DNA from: Pseudonocardia sp.
GTDB lineage: Bacteria; Actinomycetota; Actinomycetes; Mycobacteriales; Pseudonocardiaceae
Assembly: GCF_029263155.1 (NCBI RefSeq)
Contig: NZ_JAJCYB010000035.1
Span: 1 to 64,000 of the forward strand
Reading direction: 5' to 3'
Length of the DNA: 64,000 nucleotides
The notes beneath the pieces were generated by a model. It was not told where the DNA came from, did no database searches, and saw nothing but the letters and a program-made list of their open reading frames with translations. The translations under genes were made by a program, and so were the position numbers. This document shows positions 58,619 through 64,000 of the stretch, piece by piece (positions within the stretch are counted from its first letter, which is position 1; every line of letters starts with the position of its first letter).

Positions 58619-61588
58619 GTGCTTCCCGATCACGACGCGGCCGACCTCCACCGCGATCTCTCCCGCGCACTGCGCGGTCCGGTCCGGTTCGACGCGGCGC
58701 ACCGCGCGATGTACTCCGCCGACGCCTCGAACTACCGGCGCGTGCCGATCGGCGTGGTCACGCCGGTCGACACCGACGACGTCGAGGCCGCGATCTCGGT
58801 GTGCTCCATCTACGGGGTGCCGGTGCTGCCGCGCGGCGCGGGCACCTCGATCGCGGGGCAGGCCGTCAACACCGCGGTGGTGCTCGACTTCGCCACCCAT
58901 CTGAACGCGATCGAGTCGATCGATCCCGACGCGCGGACCGCGCGGGTGCAGCCGGGGGTGGTGCTCGACCGGCTCCGCGACGCCGCCCGCCCGCACGGGC
59001 TGACGTTCGGGCCGGACCCGTCGACGCACAACCGCTGCACGCTCGGCGGGATGATCGGCAACAACGCGTGCGGCTCGCACTCCGTGGCCTGGGGCAAGAC
59101 GGTCGACAACGTGCATGCGCTCGACGTGCTGACCTACCGCGGGCAGCGGCTGGAGGTCGGTCGCGGGACCGCCGGGCCGGGGATCCCCGCGGAGCTGCGC
59201 GCGCTCGGCGACCGGCTCGGCGAGCAGGTCCGCACCTCGTTCCCGGACCTCACCCGCCGGGTCTCGGGCTACAACCTCGACCAGCTGCTGCCGGAGAACG
59301 GGTTCGACCTCGCCAAGGCACTGGTCGGCACCGAGGGCACCTGCGCCACGGTGCTCGGGGCCACCGTGCGGCTCGTGGAGTCGCCCGCGGCCCGCGCGCT
59401 CGCCGTGCTCGGGTTCCCCGACGCGTATGTCGCGGCCGACCACGTCGTGCCCGTCCGCGAGCTGTCCCCGCTCACCATCGAGGGCATGGACGCCGGGCTG
59501 ATCGCGGCGCTGCGCGCGGCCAACCCGCTGGAGACCGCGTCGCGTGCGTTGCCCGATGGCGCGGGCTGGCTCTACGTGGAGACCGGCGGCGCCACGCGGG
59601 CCGAGGCGGAGGCGGCCGCACAGGCCGTCGTCGCCGCGATGAAGCCGTACGGGGCGACGAGCGTGGTGGTCAGCGACCCGGCGGCGATGAAGGCGCTGTG
59701 GCGGATCCGCGAGGACGGCGCCGGCATCGTCACCCGCTCGCCCGACGGCGGCGAGGCCTGGCCCGGCTGGGAGGACGCCGCCGTGCCGCCGGAGCGGTTC
59801 GGCTCCTACCTGCGCGAGTTCGACGCCCTGCTGGCCCGGCACGACCGCCGCGGCGCGTACTACGGCCACTTCGGCGACGGCTGCCTGCACATCCGCATCG
59901 ACTTCGACCTGCTCACCGAGGCCGGCATCGCGAACTTCCGCACCTTCATGGAGGACGCGGCCGACCTGGCCGTGGCGCACGGCGGATCGCTGTCGGGCGA
60001 GCACGGTGACGGCACCGCCCGGGCCGAACTGCTGCCCCGGATGTACCCACCGGAGATCATCGCCGGGTTCGCGGACTTCAAGCGCGTCTGGGACCCCGAC
60101 GACCGGATGAACCCCGGCATGGTGGTGCGGCCGAAGCGGATGGACGAGGACCTGCGGATCTTCGTCGGCATGCCCACGATCGCCGACGCCCCGATGCTCG
60201 CGTTCGGACACGACCGGGGCTCGTTCACCCGGGCCACGCGCCGGTGCCTGGGCGTGGGCAAGTGCGTCACCGAGTCGGGCGGGGTGATGTGCCCCAGCTA
60301 CCGGGCCACCGGGGAGGAGATGCACTCCACACGCGGGCGAGCACGGCTGCTGTTCGAGATGGCCAACGGGGAGGTGATCACCGGCGGCTGGGACTCCTCC
60401 GAGGTGGACGAGGCGCTGGACCTGTGCCTGTCCTGCAAGGGCTGCAAGCGCGACTGCCCGGTGGGTGTCGACATGGCGGCCTACAAGACCGAGTTCCTGG
60501 CGCAGCGCTACCAGGGCAAGGTGCGCCCGGCGTCGCACTACTCCATGGGCAACCTGCCCCGGTGGCTGCGGCTGGTCGGCAGGCTCCCGGCACGGGTGGT
60601 CGACGTTCTCAACGCCGCGGCGCGCAGCCCGCTCGGCGCGCTGGCCAAGCGGGCGGGCGGCATCACCCCGGAGCGGGCGATCCCGCCGATCGCCCGCATG
60701 GCCTACACCCGCACCACCCCCCGCCCCGGGGCCGCGGTGGGTCTGGGATCGCGGCTGCGGGCCCGTCTCGGTCACAGCAGGAGGGCTCTCCTCCGATCGG
60801 ACCGGAGCACGGCCACCCCGCGGCGACCGGCGGGAACCCGGGGGCGGGTGCTGCTGTGGCCCGACACGTTCACCAACCACTTCGATCCCGGCGTCGCGTC
60901 CGACGCCGTGGCCGTGCTCACCGCACTCGGGTACTCCGTCGAGCTGCCGCCGCGGGAGGTCTGCTGCGGCCTGACCTGGACCTCCACGGGCCAGGTCGAC
61001 GCCGCGCGCCGGGTGCTCAAGCGCAGCCTGCGCACGGTGGCGCCGTGGCTGGCCGAGGGGGTGCCGGTGGTCGGCCTGGAACCGTCGTGCACCGCGGCGC
61101 TGCGGGCCGACGGGCCGGAGCTGCTGCCCGGCGAGCCGCTCGCCGCGGCGCTGGCCACCGGCGTGCGCACGTTCGCGGAGGTGCTGGCCGATCACACCGA
61201 CGAGCTCGCGGCCGCGGTGAGCGGCCCGCGGCAGAAGGCGCTCGTGCAGGTCCACTGCCACCAGCACGCCGAGCTCGGCACCGAGGACGACCGTGCGGTG
61301 ATGGCCGCGATCGGGGTCGACGCCGAGGTGCTCGACTCCGGCTGCTGCGGCCTCGCCGGCAACTTCGGGTTCGAGAAGGGGCACTACGAGGTGTCGATGG
61401 CGTGCGCGGAGCGGGTGCTGCTGCCGGCCGTGCGCGCCGCGGAGGCCGACGTCGAGGTGCTGGCCGACGGCTTCAGCTGCCGTACCCAGCTCCGCCAGGC
61501 CGGCACCCGGGAACCGGTCCACCTGGCCCAGCTCGCCGCCCGCGCGATGTTCCGCGATACGGAAGGGATTGGTCGCCAAACGAAATAG
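58619..61588 (+). CDS. FAD-linked oxidase with Fe-S and CCG domains (D-lactate/glycolate dehydrogenase type)
   Basis: A ~989-residue protein. Residues ~40-260 are an FAD_binding_4 domain (VLPRGAGTSIAGQAVN, GPDPSTHNRCTLGGMIGNNACGSHS); ~260-530 the FAD-oxidase C domain (GDGCLHIRIDFD, GSLSGEHGDGTARAELLPRMY). Two ferredoxin-like clusters follow (CLGVGKCVTESGGVMCPSY, CLSCKGCKRDCPVGVDM), then CCG motifs (VCCGLTWTSTGQ, VHCHQHAELG, SGCCGLAGNFGFEKGHYEVS). It oxidises a 2-hydroxy acid and passes electrons to quinone. A family C palindrome (60770-60828) encodes LGHSRRALLRSDRSTATPRR in the linker. Just before a lactate permease gene, so lactate is the likely substrate. Confidence 0.88.
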   Translation: MLPDHDAADLHRDLSRALRGPVRFDAAHRAMYSADASNYRRVPIGVVTPVDTDDVEAAISVCSIYGVPVLPRGAGTSIAGQAVNTAVVLDFATHLNAIESIDPDARTARVQPGVVLDRLRDAARPHGLTFGPDPSTHNRCTLGGMIGNNACGSHSVAWGKTVDNVHALDVLTYRGQRLEVGRGTAGPGIPAELRALGDRLGEQVRTSFPDLTRRVSGYNLDQLLPENGFDLAKALVGTEGTCATVLGATVRLVESPAARALAVLGFPDAYVAADHVVPVRELSPLTIEGMDAGLIAALRAANPLETASRALPDGAGWLYVETGGATRAEAEAAAQAVVAAMKPYGATSVVVSDPAAMKALWRIREDGAGIVTRSPDGGEAWPGWEDAAVPPERFGSYLREFDALLARHDRRGAYYGHFGDGCLHIRIDFDLLTEAGIANFRTFMEDAADLAVAHGGSLSGEHGDGTARAELLPRMYPPEIIAGFADFKRVWDPDDRMNPGMVVRPKRMDEDLRIFVGMPTIADAPMLAFGHDRGSFTRATRRCLGVGKCVTESGGVMCPSYRATGEEMHSTRGRARLLFEMANGEVITGGWDSSEVDEALDLCLSCKGCKRDCPVGVDMAAYKTEFLAQRYQGKVRPASHYSMGNLPRWLRLVGRLPARVVDVLNAAARSPLGALAKRAGGITPERAIPPIARMAYTRTTPRPGAAVGLGSRLRARLGHSRRALLRSDRSTATPRRPAGTRGRVLLWPDTFTNHFDPGVASDAVAVLTALGYSVELPPREVCCGLTWTSTGQVDAARRVLKRSLRTVAPWLAEGVPVVGLEPSCTAALRADGPELLPGEPLAAALATGVRTFAEVLADHTDELAAAVSGPRQKALVQVHCHQHAELGTEDDRAVMAAIGVDAEVLDSGCCGLAGNFGFEKGHYEVSMACAERVLLPAVRAAEADVEVLADGFSCRTQLRQAGTREPVHLAQLAARAMFRDTEGIGRQTK
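60770..60828. repeat. family C palindromic element, copy 2, inside the dehydrogenase gene
   Basis: A 59-bp element, the same length as 17884-17942 and alike at about 48 of 59 positions. Its arms are more decayed (about 8 of 26 mismatched). It lies in a coding linker and keeps the frame open. Confidence 0.72.
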
Positions 61589-61638
61589 ACCGTGCCCCAC
61601 GAGTTGCCGGGGCCACGTCCGGGTGTGACTCTCCGTCC

Positions 61639-61660
61639 GTGACCGGATCGGGCCGGTCAC
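61639..61660. promoter_or_regulatory. inverted repeat before the lactate permease
   Basis: GTGACCGG-atcggg-CCGGTCAC is a perfect 8-bp inverted repeat with a 6-base centre, 18 bases before the permease GTG. It could be an operator for a lactate-responsive regulator or an attenuator hairpin. Confidence 0.45.
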
Positions 61661-61678
61661 TCATCGGGGGGTGACGTC

Positions 61679-63463
61679 GTGGACAATCTCGGTCTGCTGA
61701 GCCTGGCGGCTCTGGCGCCGATCCTGGTCGTGGCGGTGCTGCTGGTCGGGCTGCGCTGGCCCGCCACGTACGCGATGCCGGTCGGGTTCGCCGCGGCGGT
61801 GGTCGTCGGGGCACTGGTGTGGGGCATGGACGCCGCGGTGCTCGCCGCGGCGAGCGTCGAGGGCCTGATCATCGCGCTCGGCCTGCTCTACATCATCTTC
61901 GGAGCCCTGCTGCTGCTGCAGACGCTGACGGCGAGCGGGGCGCTGGCGACGATCCGCGCCGGCTTCACCACGGTCAGTGCGGACCGGCGGGTCCAGGCGA
62001 TCATCATCGGCTGGCTGTTCGGGTCGTTCATCGAGGGCGCGTCCGGGTTCGGCACCCCCGCCGCCGTCGTCGCGCCGCTGCTGCTCGCGCTGGGCTTCCC
62101 GGCGATGGCGGCGGTGATGGTCGGCCTGATCATTCAGAGCACGCCCGTCAGTTTCGGCGCGGCGGGCACGCCGGTGCTCACCGGCCTGGGTCAGGGACTG
62201 GCCGGTGACCCGGCGGTCGAGGCGCGGGTGGCCGTCCTCGGGCTGGACATGCCCGCCTACCTGCAGGTGCTGGGCCTGCAGGTGGCGACGATGCACGCGA
62301 TCGTCGGCACGCTCATCCCGCTGTTCCTGGTCTGCATGCTCACGGGCTTCTTCGGCGGCAGGTTCGTCGACGGTCTGCGGGTCTGGCCGTTCGCGATCTA
62401 CGCCGCACTGGCGATGACGATCCCGTCGGTGACGGTCGCGGCACTGCTGGGCCCGGAGTTCCCGTCGCTGCTCGGTGGCCTGATCGGGCTGGCGCTGGTC
62501 ATGTTCACCTCCAGCCGCGGCTTCCTCATGCCCGCGCAGACCTGGGACTTCCCGCCGCGCGAGCGCTGGGTCGACCGCTGGACGGGCACCCTGGAACCGG
62601 ACACGTCGACCGTGGCGGGCACCCGCATGAACATCTGGCTGGCCTGGTCGCCCTACGTCGTGGTCGCCGTGCTGCTCGTGCTCAGCCGTACCGTCACCCC
62701 GGTCACCGACTTCCTCACCGGCATCACGATCGACTTCGACGAGATCTTCGGGACCGGCATCTCGGAGTCGCTGCAGCCGGTGTACCTGCCGGGATTCGTC
62801 TTCGTCGTGGCCTGCCTGGCCACCTACGCGCTGCACCGGATGCGCCCGGCCCAGATCGCGGAGTCGTGGAAGGTCGCGGGCAGCCAGCTCGCCGGGGCCG
62901 CGGTGGCGCTGCTGTTCGCGCTGCCGCTGGTCCGGATCCTGATCAACTCGGGTCCCGAGTACAACAGCACCGGCCTGTCGAGCATGCCGATCACGCTGGC
63001 CGAGGGCGCTTCGGTGCTGACCGGCTCGGCGTGGCCGCTGCTCGCGCCATGGATCGGCGCGCTGGGCGCGTTCATCGCGGGCAGCAACACCGTGTCCAAC
63101 CTGACGTTCTCGCTGTTCCAGTTCGCGACGGCGGAGAACATCGGCGCGGTCCCGGAGACCGTCGTGGCCACCCAGGCGGTCGGCGGCGCGGCCGGCAACA
63201 TGGTCACGGTGCACAACGTCGTGGCCGCGTCGGCGACGGTCGGTCTGCTGGGGCGCGAGGGCGACCTGATCCGCAAGACCATCATCCCGACGACGTACTA
63301 CTGCCTGTTCGCCGGAGGGCTGTCGTTCGTGTTCATCAACGGCGTGGGGCTCAACGCGGGTACCGGACTGCTGGTGGCGCTCGCGGCGGTGCTGGCGGCG
63401 GTCGTCGTGCGCATCGCCCGCCAGCAACCGTCGGAGCGGCTGACCGAGAACGTGCAGCGGTAG
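61679..63463 (+). CDS. lctP: L-lactate permease (LctP family)
   Basis: A 594-residue membrane protein with about 13 helices. The family signature is FIEGASGFGTPAAVVAPLLLALGFPAMAAVMVGLIIQSTPVSFGAAGTPV, with further conserved ALGAFIAGSNTVSNLTFSLFQF and TQAVGGAAGNMVTVHNVVAASATVGLLGREGDLIRKT. It imports lactate or glycolate with protons. It follows the FAD/Fe-S dehydrogenase by 90 bases, forming an uptake and oxidation pair. GTG 61679 is preceded by GGGGGGTGA. Confidence 0.93.
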   Translation: MDNLGLLSLAALAPILVVAVLLVGLRWPATYAMPVGFAAAVVVGALVWGMDAAVLAAASVEGLIIALGLLYIIFGALLLLQTLTASGALATIRAGFTTVSADRRVQAIIIGWLFGSFIEGASGFGTPAAVVAPLLLALGFPAMAAVMVGLIIQSTPVSFGAAGTPVLTGLGQGLAGDPAVEARVAVLGLDMPAYLQVLGLQVATMHAIVGTLIPLFLVCMLTGFFGGRFVDGLRVWPFAIYAALAMTIPSVTVAALLGPEFPSLLGGLIGLALVMFTSSRGFLMPAQTWDFPPRERWVDRWTGTLEPDTSTVAGTRMNIWLAWSPYVVVAVLLVLSRTVTPVTDFLTGITIDFDEIFGTGISESLQPVYLPGFVFVVACLATYALHRMRPAQIAESWKVAGSQLAGAAVALLFALPLVRILINSGPEYNSTGLSSMPITLAEGASVLTGSAWPLLAPWIGALGAFIAGSNTVSNLTFSLFQFATAENIGAVPETVVATQAVGGAAGNMVTVHNVVAASATVGLLGREGDLIRKTIIPTTYYCLFAGGLSFVFINGVGLNAGTGLLVALAAVLAAVVVRIARQQPSERLTENVQR

Positions 63464-63547
63464 TCCGGCACGGCGGCAGACGGGCCGCCGCTGTGATCGA
63501 CGACATCGCGGCGGTCCGGCGCGCGGGATACCGGGTACCCGGACCGC

Positions 63548-64000
63548 ATGACTCAGGTACCGCACATCCGGCTGAACAGCGGCGTCGAGATCCCCCAGTT
63601 CGGGTTCGGCGTGTTCCAGATCGATCCGGCCGACGTGGGCCCGGCACTGGGCACCGCGTTCGAGGCCGGCTACCGCCACGTCGACACCGCGCAGATGTAC
63701 CGCAACGAGGCCGAGGTCGGGCAGGCGATCGTCGACTCCGGCCTGCGTCGCGACGAGATCTTCGTGACCACCAAGCTCGACAACGACCGCCACGGCCACG
63801 ACGAGGCCGTCACCGCGCTCGGGGAGAGCCTGGACCGCCTGCGCCTCGACCACGTCGACCTGTTCCTCGTGCACTGGCCGCGGCCGGCGCACGACCGGTA
63901 CGTGGAGACGTGGAAGGGTTTCGAGAAGCTCGCCGCCGACGGCCGCGCGCGCACGATCGGCGTCTCCAACTTCCAGATCCCGCACCTGGAGCGGTTGGCC
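63548..64000 (+). CDS. aldo/keto reductase, cut by the window end
   Basis: The frame from ATG 63548 stays open to 64000 (151 residues, missing from the ORF track because no stop is present). It reads LNSGVEIPQFGFGVFQI, GYRHVDTAQMYRNEAEVGQAI (Asp and Tyr of the catalytic tetrad), IFVTTKLDND (Lys), DLFLVHWPRP (His) and ARTIGVSNFQIPHLERL, which are classic AKR5/2,5-diketogluconate reductase-like motifs. It reduces carbonyls with NADPH. About half of the protein is visible. Confidence 0.92.
   Translation, partial: MTQVPHIRLNSGVEIPQFGFGVFQIDPADVGPALGTAFEAGYRHVDTAQMYRNEAEVGQAIVDSGLRRDEIFVTTKLDNDRHGHDEAVTALGESLDRLRLDHVDLFLVHWPRPAHDRYVETWKGFEKLAADGRARTIGVSNFQIPHLERLA

Noticed and set aside
58307-61660. 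1117-codon minus-strand open frame
   Set aside because: Shadow of the FAD/Fe-S dehydrogenase; composition is Arg/His/Gly-rich without domains.
61661-63985. 774-codon minus-strand open frame
   Set aside because: Antisense to the lactate permease and the aldo/keto reductase, both with full family signatures.
1-64000. tRNA, rRNA, CRISPR arrays or riboswitches
   Set aside because: None was recognised on reading the non-coding gaps; the repeated palindromes are too few and too dispersed to be a CRISPR array.

Overview
This window is very GC-rich (roughly 70% or more by eye), densely packed with genes and uses many GTG starts and 4-bp ATGA/GTGA overlaps. Gene content and order point to an actinobacterium, most likely of the Pseudonocardiaceae (Pseudonocardia-like); this is inference from protein character and synteny, not a database match. 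Several blocks follow the order known in Mycobacterium tuberculosis around Rv0489-Rv0548: gpm-senX3-regX3, ppx to proC, the excisionase-like HTH and the 33-residue ribosomal protein, galE2-like, acyltransferase, serB1-like, glutaredoxin-like, hemA-hemC-hemD-hemB, hemL-PGM-TlpA-CcdA-ResB-CcsB, a MinD-like ATPase, then menA, menE and menB. No tRNA, rRNA, CRISPR array, transposase or phage gene was seen.

Layout. 1-8.1 kb: accessory metabolism. An aldehyde dehydrogenase tail is preceded by about 76 bases of implausible G/C homopolymer, then come a family III CoA-transferase, a GntR regulator, a spermidine-synthase-like protein, a NrtS-like membrane segment running in frame into a HAD hydrolase, a nucleoside phosphorylase, and a minus-strand methyltransferase / flavoprotein-glutaredoxin fusion / ArsR-rhodanese operon facing a TetR gene. 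8.3-14 kb: two MarR regulators, gpmA, senX3-regX3 with a PHO-box-like repeat, and a predicted Vsr/DUF559-type protein bracketed by palindromic repeats. 14-25 kb: the ppx-proC-galE2 block, a SerB1-like phosphatase, and a BldN-type ECF sigma factor with a DUF5667 membrane protein as likely anti-sigma. 25-34 kb: an acyl-CoA ligase, a glutaredoxin-like protein, then an island of two signal peptidases in inverted orientation around a sulfite-oxidase-like membrane protein, a fasciclin lipoprotein and a serine/threonine kinase carrying its own extracellular fasciclin domain. 34-48.6 kb: rex-hemACD, hemB, hemL and the system II cytochrome c maturation genes, so redox sensing, tetrapyrrole synthesis and cytochrome c assembly lie together. 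48.6-54 kb: bldC and menaquinone genes menA, menE, menB. 54-64 kb: TerD, then a hydroxy-acid oxidation cluster (transhydrogenase-type Fe-ADH, aldehyde dehydrogenase, FAD/Fe-S lactate-type dehydrogenase, lactate permease, partial aldo-keto reductase).

The most unusual signal is three families of short dispersed palindromic elements, about 59-67 bp each. Family A has three copies, family B three and family C two. Some copies lie inside reading frames: family B lies in the menE coding sequence, family C in the linker of the Fe-S dehydrogenase, and a family A arm supplies the 3' end and stop codon of the Vsr-like gene. Other notable signals are a perfect 9-bp inverted repeat just before the second MarR gene, a Rex operator over the rex-hem promoter, BldN-like promoter matches, and a kinase-fasciclin fusion beside its near-identical fasciclin lipoprotein.
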